Source: Pseudomonas sp. Irchel 3A7
GTDB lineage: Bacteria; Pseudomonadota; Gammaproteobacteria; Pseudomonadales; Pseudomonadaceae
Assembly: GCF_900187565.1 (NCBI RefSeq)
Contig: NZ_FYED01000001.1
Coordinates: 248,001-312,000, forward strand
DNA length: 64,000 bases
Direction of reading: 5' to 3'
Part shown: one piece after another, positions 30,895 to 38,059 of the stretch
Position numbering within the stretch: the stretch's first letter is position 1
Layout: every line of letters starts with the position of its first letter
Position numbers and translations under genes: made by a program
The notes under the pieces: generated by a model
Seen by the model: the letters and a program-made list of their open reading frames with translations, nothing else
The model's database searches: none
Told to the model about the DNA's origin: nothing

Positions 30895-31135
30895 AATAAA
30901 AGATCTGATCATCGAAGCCCTCGGCCTCGAAGACATCAGTGCCGACGACATCGGTGATCAACAGACCCTGTTTGGCGAAGGCCTGGGCCTTGACTCGGTG
31001 GACGCCCTTGAACTGGGCCTGGCCATCCAGAAAAAGTACGGCATCAAAATCGATGCCGACGCCAAGGACACTCGCAATCACTTCAGCAACGTGGCGAGCC
31101 TTGCGGCGTTCGTCACTGCAAAACAGGCAGCTTGA
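30875..31135 (+). CDS. Acyl carrier protein 1 of the aryl polyene operon
   Basis: 86 residues. Small acidic carrier with the phosphopantetheine attachment site GLGLDSVDALEL, serine 41. It would carry the growing polyene or the aryl starter. The ribosome-binding site AAGGAG lies inside the preceding acyltransferase gene. A second carrier follows 9 bp later; the pair corresponds to ApeE and ApeF of studied clusters by position. Confidence 0.93.
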   Translation: MSDLNREIKDLIIEALGLEDISADDIGDQQTLFGEGLGLDSVDALELGLAIQKKYGIKIDADAKDTRNHFSNVASLAAFVTAKQAA

Positions 31136-31144
31136 GACCGGACC

Positions 31145-31399
31145 ATGCAAACTCGTGACGACATTTTCAACACACTGCGCGATGCCTTGGTCGAGCTGTT
31201 CGAACTGGACCCCGAGCGCGTGAGCCTCGAATCCAACCTGTACCAGGACCTGGAAATCGACAGCATTGATGCGGTCGACCTGATCGATCACATCAAACGT
31301 CAGACCGGCAAGAAAATCGCCGCCGAGGAATTCAAATCGGTGCGTACCGTCAGTGACGTGGTCGAGGCCGTCTACCGTCTGGTTCAACCCGCCGCATGA
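31145..31399 (+). CDS. Acyl carrier protein 2 of the aryl polyene operon
   Basis: 84 residues with the attachment site DLEIDSIDAVDL, serine 40. It differs from carrier 1 around the prosthetic-group serine (EIDSI versus GLDSV), so the two are not recent duplicates and probably have separate partners. It overlaps the membrane-protein gene by 4 bp (ATGA). Confidence 0.93.
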   Translation: MQTRDDIFNTLRDALVELFELDPERVSLESNLYQDLEIDSIDAVDLIDHIKRQTGKKIAAEEFKSVRTVSDVVEAVYRLVQPAA

Positions 31400-31941
31400 G
31401 CCGACTGATCGGCCTCGGCCTGCTGCTGGCAGGCCTGCTGTACCCCTTCGCGGTGTATTTCGGCATGGAACATTTCGCGCCATGGCAGTTCGGTTTGCTG
31501 CTGGGCAGCCTGTGGCTGGCGCGAGCACTGACCGGACGGCGGCGACCGGGCAGTCTGTGGATGGCCGTGGTGGCCATCGTGTTCTGTCTGTTGCTGGCGC
31601 TGTTCGATAGCCCGGTATTGCTGCGCTGGTACCCGGTCCTGATCAGCGGTTTCATGCTGGTGCTGTTCGGCGTGAGTCTGATCTACGGCACACCGATGGT
31701 TGAACGCCTGGCCCGCCTGCGTGAACCGCATCTACCGGCCAAGGGCATTCGATATACCCGCCAGGTGACCATCGCCTGGAGCGTGTTTTTTCTGTGCAAC
31801 GGTTTGTGCGCGGCCGCCCTGACGCTTTGGGCGCCGCTGAGCTGGTGGATGTTGTACACCGGCCTGATTTCCTACGGATTGATAGGCCTGATGTTTGCCA
31901 TTGAATGGCTCATACGACAAAGGGTACGAGGCCACCCATGA
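31396..31941 (+). CDS. Aryl polyene cluster membrane protein (COG4648-like)
   Basis: 181 residues, about five to six transmembrane helices with short loops. Examples are LIGLGLLLAGLLYPFAVYF at the start and a final helix near 155-175. Proteins of this kind sit between the carrier and ligase genes of aryl polyene clusters and are annotated only as COG4648 membrane proteins; the function is unknown. Its stop overlaps the start of the ligase gene by 4 bp. Membership is inferred from topology and gene order. Confidence 0.75.
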   Translation: MSRLIGLGLLLAGLLYPFAVYFGMEHFAPWQFGLLLGSLWLARALTGRRRPGSLWMAVVAIVFCLLLALFDSPVLLRWYPVLISGFMLVLFGVSLIYGTPMVERLARLREPHLPAKGIRYTRQVTIAWSVFFLCNGLCAAALTLWAPLSWWMLYTGLISYGLIGLMFAIEWLIRQRVRGHP

Positions 31942-33617
31942 ATTGGATAAAACTTGAGCACTTGTTGCTCAAGGCTCAGCCGGAGCGTGTCGTAACGGCC
32001 GAACCGGCGCTGAATCACGCACAACTGTGCGAACAGGTCCTGAGCCTGGCCGCCGGCCTGCAAGCCAAAGGCGTGCAGCGCATCGCCGTGCACCTTGAGG
32101 ACGCCGTCGACCTGGCGATTGCCCTGCTCGGCGCGTGGCGTGCCGGGGTCAGCGTTTTGTTGCCGGCCGACCTGCAAGCCCAGACTCGCCAGCGCTGGTC
32201 GGGCGAAGTCGACCTGTGGCTCACCGATCAACCCGATGACGCCCGTCTGGACGATTTCCAGTACCCGCCACTGGCCGCTGCGGCACTGGATCTGGATCGC
32301 TGTTCCCTGAGCCTGTGCACCTCCGGCTCCAGCGGCGAACCCAAGCGCATCGAGAAAAACCTGCGCCAACTGATCAATGAAGTCGAAGCCCTGGAGCAAC
32401 TGTGGGGCGCCGACCTGGGCCCGGCGTGCATCATTGGCAGCGTCGCCACCCAACACATTTACGGCCTGCTGTTTCGGGTACTTTGGCCGCTCTGCGCCGG
32501 GCGCCCGTTCGTGCGCAAGCAATTGGCCTTTCCGGAAGACCTGCAACGCGCCAGCCGTTTGCACCCGGCCTTCGCCTGGGTCGCCAGCCCGGCGCTGCTC
32601 AAACGGATGGGTGACAACCTCGACTGGCGGGCCTTGAGCACGGTGCGTCGGGTGTTTTCATCCGGCGGCGCATTGCCAGCCGAGGCCGCACAGAGCCTGC
32701 ACGAGCGCCTGCATCAATGGCCGACCGAAATTTTCGGCAGTTCGGAGACCGGTGGCATTGCATGGCGTCAGGGGCACGATCTGTGGCAACCCTTCGCCGA
32801 TGTCGCGCTGAGCCAGGACAAAGACGGCGCTCTGCTCATCACCTCGCCCTACTTGCCCGCCGGCCATGTCGAACACACCGCCGATGCAGCGAAAATCGCC
32901 CCTGATGGCCGATTCGAATTGCTCGGGCGGCTGGACCGGATCGTCAAACTGGAAGAAAAACGTATCTCGCTGCCAATGCTGGAGCAGGCGCTGACGGCTC
33001 ATGATTGGGTCGCCGAAGCGCGGCTGGGTGTCGTTCAGGAAAACCGCGCCTCACTGGGGGCGCTGCTGGTACTCAGCGAAGCGGGGTTGCATGCCCTGCG
33101 CAACCAAGGCCGACGCGGCCTCACTGAGACCTTGCGCCAACATCTGAGCCAACACTGCGAAGCCCTGGCCCTGCCACGGCGCTGGCGTTTGCTACGGCAA
33201 CTGCCGCTGAACGCTCAAGGCAAACTGCCCCAAGCCGATGTCGAAGCCCTGCTGCTGGCGCCGCGCCCCAAGGCGCCACTGGTGCTGGAACAGATCGAAA
33301 CCGAGGGCGAGTGGAGCCTGCAACTGGCCGTGCCACCGGACCTGGCCTATTTCAGTGGCCACTTCCCCCGAGCGCCGGTGCTGCCGGGCGTGGTGCAAGT
33401 GGAGTGGGCATTGAGCCTGGGCCAGCAATTGATGAACCTGCCGGCAAAATTCGCCGGCATGGAAGTGCTGAAGTTCCAGCAACTGGTGCGTCCCGGTGAT
33501 GAAGTGCAATTGCACCTGCGCTTCGACCCGAGCCGCAACAAACTGTATTTCGCCTATCGCAATGAAACCGCTACCTGCTCCAGTGGGCGGATTCTGCTGG
33601 AGACAGTACATGCATAG
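31938..33617 (+). CDS. Acyl-AMP ligase fused to a FabZ/ApeI-like dehydratase
   Basis: 559 residues from the ATG at 31938. The N-terminal 450 residues are an ANL-type adenylating enzyme: the phosphate loop TSGSSGEPK is at 128-136, [12 protein letters not shown] is the adenine-site motif, and the catalytic lysine region is LNAQGKLP. It should activate an aromatic acid for loading on a carrier protein. The last about 95 residues form a hotdog dehydratase with YFSGHFP (His475) and [12 protein letters not shown], so 3-hydroxyacyl dehydration is combined with starter loading in one chain. A REPIN separates it from the next gene. Confidence 0.9.
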   Translation: MNWIKLEHLLLKAQPERVVTAEPALNHAQLCEQVLSLAAGLQAKGVQRIAVHLEDAVDLAIALLGAWRAGVSVLLPADLQAQTRQRWSGEVDLWLTDQPDDARLDDFQYPPLAAAALDLDRCSLSLCTSGSSGEPKRIEKNLRQLINEVEALEQLWGADLGPACIIGSVATQHIYGLLFRVLWPLCAGRPFVRKQLAFPEDLQRASRLHPAFAWVASPALLKRMGDNLDWRALSTVRRVFSSGGALPAEAAQSLHERLHQWPTEIFGSSETGGIAWRQGHDLWQPFADVALSQDKDGALLITSPYLPAGHVEHTADAAKIAPDGRFELLGRLDRIVKLEEKRISLPMLEQALTAHDWVAEARLGVVQENRASLGALLVLSEAGLHALRNQGRRGLTETLRQHLSQHCEALALPRRWRLLRQLPLNAQGKLPQADVEALLLAPRPKAPLVLEQIETEGEWSLQLAVPPDLAYFSGHFPRAPVLPGVVQVEWALSLGQQLMNLPAKFAGMEVLKFQQLVRPGDEVQLHLRFDPSRNKLYFAYRNETATCSSGRILLETVHA

Positions 33618-33640
33618 GTTTGGTGAGTGCTGCGCACTCA

Positions 33641-33715
33641 TTCGCGAGCAGGCTCGCTCCCACAGGGAGACTGCGGTGCTCACCCGTTCAGTGTGGGAGC
33701 GAGCCTGCTCGCGAA
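33641..33715. repeat. REPIN inside the aryl polyene operon, reversed orientation
   Basis: Arms TTCGCGAGCAGGCTCGCTCC and GTGGGAGCGAGCCTGCTCGC with heads facing inward. It fills the ligase-glycosyltransferase junction. The flanks carry the 7-bp direct repeat ATGCATA at 33610-33616 and 33749-33755, compatible with a target duplication that restored a ligase end and kept a glycosyltransferase start. Confidence 0.9.
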
Positions 33716-33748
33716 GCAGACACCTCGGTTTCACAGGTGTACCCCAAA

Positions 33749-34483
33749 ATGCATAACCCCTGCGCCGTCATCCCGGTCTATAACCACGAAACCGCGATCA
33801 CCACCGTGGTCGAGGCACTGCTCGCCAGCGGTCTGCCGTGCATTCTGGTGGACGACGCCAGCGATAAGCCCTGCGCCACGGTCCTGGATCAACTGGCCCA
33901 GCGCGACAAGGCGCACTTGATCCGCCTGGCCGCCAATCAGGGCAAGGGTGGTGCGGTGATGACCGGCCTGCGTGAAGCCTCGCGCCTGGGTTTCAGCCAC
34001 GCCTTGCAGGTGGACGCTGACGGTCAACACGACCTGCAAGACGTCCAACGTTTCATCGACCACTCCCGCGCTTATCCCGAGGCTGTGATCTGCGGCTATC
34101 CGCAGTACGACGCCAGTGTGCCCAAAGGTCGCCTGTATGCCCGCTACCTGACCCACGTCATGGTCTGGATCAATACCCTGTCGCTGCAGATCCGCGACTC
34201 CATGTGCGGCTTCCGTGTCTATCCGTTGCCGCCGGTACTGGCGCTGATCGACACCGCGAAGATCGGCAAGCGCATGGATTTCGATTCGGACATCCTGGTG
34301 CGCCTGGCCTGGCGCGATCAGCCGATGCAATGGCTGCAAACCCGAGTTCACTACCCTCTGGACGGCGTTTCGCATTTCCGCATGTTCCACGACAACGTGC
34401 TGATTTCGAGCATGCACACCCGGTTGTTCTTCGGCATGCTGCTGCGCTCGCCCCTGATTCTCTGGCGGCGGTGGCGAACATGA
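33749..34483 (+). CDS. Glycosyltransferase family 2
   Basis: 244 residues from the ATG at 33749, with AGGTG 9 bp upstream; the reading frame continues upstream to 33620 through the REPIN, but those residues are repeat translation. GT-A fold enzyme of the dolichyl-phosphate mannosyltransferase/DPM1 type. CAVIPVYNHE opens the nucleotide-sugar domain, ILVDDASD and LQVDADGQHD carry the metal-binding acidic residues, and NQGKGGAV is typical of the subgroup. A hydrophobic patch, but no complete membrane anchor, is at the C-terminus. It would attach a sugar to the pigment head or lipid anchor. It overlaps the next gene by 4 bp. Confidence 0.9.
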   Translation: MHNPCAVIPVYNHETAITTVVEALLASGLPCILVDDASDKPCATVLDQLAQRDKAHLIRLAANQGKGGAVMTGLREASRLGFSHALQVDADGQHDLQDVQRFIDHSRAYPEAVICGYPQYDASVPKGRLYARYLTHVMVWINTLSLQIRDSMCGFRVYPLPPVLALIDTAKIGKRMDFDSDILVRLAWRDQPMQWLQTRVHYPLDGVSHFRMFHDNVLISSMHTRLFFGMLLRSPLILWRRWRT

Positions 34484-35421
34484 ACGTCGACAAGCAACAT
34501 TGGGCCGACCGCGAGGAACGCGGCAGCTTCTGGCTGATGAAATTCACGGCGTTCGCCGCCAAAGTCCTCGGTCGCCGGCTGTTGAGCCCGTTGCTGTACG
34601 GCATCGTGTTGTACTTTTTCCTGTTCGGTCGCGGCGCCCGTCACAGCGCCTGGCAGTACCAGCAGCGGCTTGCTGACTGGAGCGGCCGCAGCGAACTGCG
34701 TCCGACCCATTGGCGGGTATTCGGCCAGTTCATGGCCTTCGCCGACTCCATGCTCGACAAGCTCGACGTATGGAACGGCAAGCTGAGCATCGAACAGATT
34801 GAGATCATCGACCCGGCGCTGTTGCGCAACCAGTTGCGCGGCACCCGCGGACAGATGCTGGTGGGTGCGCACCTGGGCAACCTGGAAGTCTGCCGCGCGC
34901 TGGCGGAGATCGGTGAGAAGGTGACGATGAACGTGCTGGTGCACACCAAGCACGCCGAACAATTCAATCGCTTGCTGGGCGAAGCCGGTGCCACCAATCT
35001 GCGCCTGATTCAGGTCAGCGAACTGGACCCGGTGATCATGCTGCAACTGCACGAACGCCTGGAGCGCGGCGAGTGGCTGGCGATTGCCGGCGACCGCGTG
35101 CCGCTGCATGGCGGGCGTAGCGTGACCGTGGATTTCCTGGGGCACCCGGCGAAATTTCCGCAAGGGCCGTGGCTGCTGGCCGGCCTGCTGAAATGCCCGG
35201 TCAATCTGCTGCTGTGCCTGAAGAAACCCGACGGCGGTTATCGACTGACTCTGGAGCCGTTCGCTGAGGCGATCACCTGGAAACGCGGAGACCGCGAGCA
35301 GGTCATTCATCAGTGGGCATCCCGATATGCCGGGCGCCTGAGTCACTATTGCCTCGAAGCGCCCCAACAATGGTTCAACTTTTACCCTTTCTGGAAGACC
35401 GATGACGACGCCAACGCTTGA
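34480..35421 (+). CDS. LpxL/HtrB-like acyltransferase
   Basis: 313 residues from the ATG at 34480. Membrane-bound lysophospholipid-type acyltransferase. An N-terminal helix (about 32-50) anchors it, and HLGNLE (131-136) is the HX4E catalytic pair of the lipid A late-acyltransferase family. The region AIAGDRVPLHGGRSVTVDFLG follows as in that family. In aryl polyene operons such enzymes are thought to acylate the anchor of the polyene, which gives two acyltransferases of different families in this cluster. It overlaps the ammonia-lyase start by 20 bp. Confidence 0.87.
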   Translation: MNVDKQHWADREERGSFWLMKFTAFAAKVLGRRLLSPLLYGIVLYFFLFGRGARHSAWQYQQRLADWSGRSELRPTHWRVFGQFMAFADSMLDKLDVWNGKLSIEQIEIIDPALLRNQLRGTRGQMLVGAHLGNLEVCRALAEIGEKVTMNVLVHTKHAEQFNRLLGEAGATNLRLIQVSELDPVIMLQLHERLERGEWLAIAGDRVPLHGGRSVTVDFLGHPAKFPQGPWLLAGLLKCPVNLLLCLKKPDGGYRLTLEPFAEAITWKRGDREQVIHQWASRYAGRLSHYCLEAPQQWFNFYPFWKTDDDANA

Positions 35422-36946
35422 GCCGGTAACCTTCGGCGAACTCCCTTTGCGCATCGAAGACGTGCTGGCCCTGGCCAACCGCCAGGCCCCCACGCAGCTG
35501 CAAAGCGACCCCGCGTACCGCGAGCGCATCGCCAAGGGCGCACGCTTCCTCGATTCCCTGCTGGACAAGGAAGGCGTGATCTATGGCGTGACCACCGGTT
35601 ACGGCGATTCCTGCGTGGTGGCGGTGCCGCTGCATCACGTCGAGGCACTGCCGCGTCATCTCTACACCTTCCACGGCTGCGGGCTGGGCAAACTGCTCGA
35701 CGCCCAGGCGACCCGCGCGGTACTGGCGGCGCGGTTGCAGTCGTTGTGCCACGGTGTTTCCGGGGTGCGCGTGGAGCTGCTGGAGCGCCTGCAAGCGTTC
35801 CTTGAACACGACATCCTGCCGCTGATTCCGGAAGAAGGTTCGGTCGGTGCCAGCGGCGATCTGACGCCGTTGTCCTATGTCGCCGCGACCCTGTCCGGCG
35901 AACGCGAAGTGATGTTCCGTGGCGAACGCCGTCAGGCCGCCGATGTGCATCGCGAACTCGGCTGGCAACCACTGGTGCTGCGTCCGAAGGAAGCCCTGGC
36001 GCTGATGAACGGCACGGCGGTGATGACCGGTCTTGCCTGCCTGGCCTACGCCCGCGCCGACTACCTGCTGCAATTGGCGACCCGCATCACCGCGCTGAAC
36101 GTGGTTGCCCTGCAGGGTAACCCGGAGCACTTCGACGAGCGTCTGTTCGCCACTAAACCCCATCCGGGGCAGATGCAGGTCGCCGCGTGGTTGCGCAAGG
36201 ACCTGGCGATCGACGCACCGACCGCGCCGTTGCATCGCCTGCAGGACCGCTACTCCCTGCGATGTGCGCCCCACGTCCTCGGTGTGCTGGCCGACAGCCT
36301 GAACTGGCTGCGTGCGTTCATTGAAACCGAGCTCAACAGCGCCAACGACAACCCGATCATCGACGCCGAGGCCGAGCGCGTGCTGCACGGCGGGCACTTC
36401 TATGGCGGCCACATCGCCTTCGCCATGGACAGCCTGAAAAACCTCGTGGCCAACGTCGCCGACCTGCTCGATCGCCAGCTCGCGCTGCTGGTGGACGAGC
36501 GTTACAACCATGGTTTGCCGAGCAACCTGTCCAGTGCCTCCGCCGAGCGGGCCATGCTCAATCACGGCTTCAAGGCGGTGCAGATCGGCGCCAGTGCATG
36601 GACCGCCGAAGCGCTGAAAAACACCATGCCGGCCAGCGTGTTCTCGCGTTCCACCGAGTGTCACAACCAGGACAAGGTGAGCATGGGCACCATCGCCGCC
36701 CGTGATGCGATTCGCGTGCTGGAACTGACCGAACAGGTCGCCGCCGCCACGCTGCTGGCCGCCAATCAGGGCGTCTGGCTACGTGAACAGTCTGCAGACT
36801 CACGCCCGTTGCCGCCAGCGCTGGCCGCCATGCACGAAGAGTTGGCCAAAGACTTCCCGCCGGTCATCGAAGACCGCGCGCTGGAAGGCGAATTGCGCCT
36901 GTGCCTGCAACGCATCGCCGAACAACACTGGAGGTTGCATGCGTAG
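35402..36946 (+). CDS. Aromatic amino acid ammonia-lyase (HAL/PAL/TAL family)
   Basis: 514 residues, the bacterial family length. Releases ammonia from an aromatic amino acid to give a cinnamate-type acid. The self-formed MIO cofactor triad Ala150-Ser151-Gly152 lies in SVGASGDLTPL. The selectivity pair is Phe90-His91 in YTFHGCGLG, which differs from the Ser-His of histidine lyases, His-Leu of tyrosine lyases and Phe-Leu of phenylalanine lyases. It would supply the aromatic starter (for instance coumarate or cinnamate) to the ligase of the same operon. Other conserved segments are GVTTGYGD and NSANDNPI. Not hutH, because no other hut gene is present. Confidence 0.93.
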   Translation: MTTPTLEPVTFGELPLRIEDVLALANRQAPTQLQSDPAYRERIAKGARFLDSLLDKEGVIYGVTTGYGDSCVVAVPLHHVEALPRHLYTFHGCGLGKLLDAQATRAVLAARLQSLCHGVSGVRVELLERLQAFLEHDILPLIPEEGSVGASGDLTPLSYVAATLSGEREVMFRGERRQAADVHRELGWQPLVLRPKEALALMNGTAVMTGLACLAYARADYLLQLATRITALNVVALQGNPEHFDERLFATKPHPGQMQVAAWLRKDLAIDAPTAPLHRLQDRYSLRCAPHVLGVLADSLNWLRAFIETELNSANDNPIIDAEAERVLHGGHFYGGHIAFAMDSLKNLVANVADLLDRQLALLVDERYNHGLPSNLSSASAERAMLNHGFKAVQIGASAWTAEALKNTMPASVFSRSTECHNQDKVSMGTIAARDAIRVLELTEQVAAATLLAANQGVWLREQSADSRPLPPALAAMHEELAKDFPPVIEDRALEGELRLCLQRIAEQHWRLHA

Positions 36947-37364
36947 CAAGGGAGTGCTCCACACCGATACGGAAATCCTCGTGCCGTTCTTTGACGTCGA
37001 CAGCATGAACGTCGTCTGGCACGGCCATTACGTCAAATACCTGGAAATCGCCCGCTGTGCGTTGCTGGACAAGATCGGCCACAACTACAGCGCCATGTCC
37101 GGATCGGGCTACGCCTGGCCGGTGATCGACCTGCAACTGCGCTACGTGCGGGGCGCGGTGTTCGGTCAGAAGCTGAACGTGCGCGCCAATCTGGTGGAGT
37201 GGGAGAACAGACTGAAGATCAACTACCTGATCAGCGACCTGGAAACCGGCGAACGCTTGACCCGCGCCGTTTCCGTGCAAGTCGCCGTCGACATGGGCAG
37301 CCGCGAGATGCAACTGGCTTCGCCGAAGGTCTTCACCGACGCCGTCGAACGGGTGCTCTCATGA
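36939..37364 (+). CDS. Acyl-CoA/ACP thioesterase (4HBT family)
   Basis: 141 residues from the ATG at 36939, with GAGG 4 bp upstream and an 8 bp overlap with the lyase gene. Hotdog-fold thioesterase with the motif FDVDSMNVVWHGHYVKYLE near residue 19, typical of the 4-hydroxybenzoyl-CoA thioesterase/YbgC family. It may release the finished polyene or correct mis-primed carriers (ApeK position in studied clusters). Its stop codon overlaps the next ATG by 4 bp. Confidence 0.88.
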   Translation: MRSKGVLHTDTEILVPFFDVDSMNVVWHGHYVKYLEIARCALLDKIGHNYSAMSGSGYAWPVIDLQLRYVRGAVFGQKLNVRANLVEWENRLKINYLISDLETGERLTRAVSVQVAVDMGSREMQLASPKVFTDAVERVLS

Positions 37365-38059
37365 ATGCCCGCCACTTCCCTGTGGGAGCGAGCCTGCTCG
37401 CGATGGTCGATAACGATGATGCTGGGCACCTGACACCCCGTGGCGTTCTCAGGTTTTTCGCGAGCAGGCTCGCTCCCACAGTGTTTTGTGTGTTGCTGGG
37501 TATTCCAGGGCTGGCCCATGCCTTCGATCTGCAACAGCTCAGCGATCAGCTGGCCAGACCCGAAGTTATCCACGGCAGCTTCGTCCAGGAGAAACACCTG
37601 CGCGCCCTGCCCCAGCCGCTGACCAGCAAGGGCTCCTTCGTCCTGGCAAAAAACCAGGGTTTGTTGTGGCTGTTGAAAACGCCGCTGCAACAGGATTACC
37701 GCATCACCACCAAGGGCATCGCACGACGTGATGCCAGCGGTTGGAAGATGCTGCCGGGCAAGAGCGCCGGTGCCGAGCAGAACCGTTTGTTCCTCGCCGT
37801 GTTGCAAGGTGACAGCAGCGGGCTGCAACGGGATTTCGAGCTGTCACTGAGTGGTGACCCACAGAACTGGAAACTGACACTGGTGCCACGCTCAATGCTG
37901 CTCAAGCAGGTGTTCAACCAGATCAACATCACCGGCGGTGAACTGGTGCACAGCATCGAATTGCTGGAAACCCAGGGTGACAGCACCCTGTTGCGCATGC
38001 AGGACAGCACCAGCGCACAACCGTTGAGCGACGCGGAGCAACATGACTTTGCCGAGTGA
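37361..38059 (+). CDS. LolA-like outer-membrane carrier with REPIN-encoded residues in its signal peptide
   Basis: 232 residues from the ATG at 37361, coupled to the thioesterase stop (ATGA). From about residue 55 the protein is a LolA-type periplasmic carrier: FDLQQLSDQLARPEVIHGSF starts the mature chain and the rest fits the beta-barrel-like half-fold. Before it, codons 8-40 lie in a complete REPIN in frame; the REP arms read GASLLA and FASRLAPT. The hydrophobic core FCVLLGIPGLAHA follows directly. Removing 99 bp between the two GTG codons at 37382 and 37481 gives a compact, normal signal peptide. Export function should persist, but the n-region is abnormally long. An in-frame ATG at 37403 inside the repeat could also start translation. 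Confidence 0.87.
   Translation: MNARHFPVGASLLAMVDNDDAGHLTPRGVLRFFASRLAPTVFCVLLGIPGLAHAFDLQQLSDQLARPEVIHGSFVQEKHLRALPQPLTSKGSFVLAKNQGLLWLLKTPLQQDYRITTKGIARRDASGWKMLPGKSAGAEQNRLFLAVLQGDSSGLQRDFELSLSGDPQNWKLTLVPRSMLLKQVFNQINITGGELVHSIELLETQGDSTLLRMQDSTSAQPLSDAEQHDFAE
37381..37480. repeat. REPIN inserted in frame in the LolA-like gene
   Basis: Arms TGTGGGAGCGAGCCTGCTCG and CGAGCAGGCTCGCTCCCACA inverted about 50 bp apart, 20 bp after the ATG of the LolA-like gene. GTG is present at both boundaries (37382 and 37481), 99 bp apart, so the insertion is a whole number of codons. Confidence 0.92.

Noticed and set aside
33620..33748. N-terminal extension of the glycosyltransferase through the REPIN
   Set aside because: The extension has REP-derived residues only, and the ATG at 33749 has a ribosome-binding site and begins the family-like sequence.
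35402..36946. Ammonia-lyase as hutH of histidine degradation
   Set aside because: No hutU, hutI or hutG gene is present, the selectivity pair is not the histidine-lyase type, and the gene is embedded in the pigment operon.
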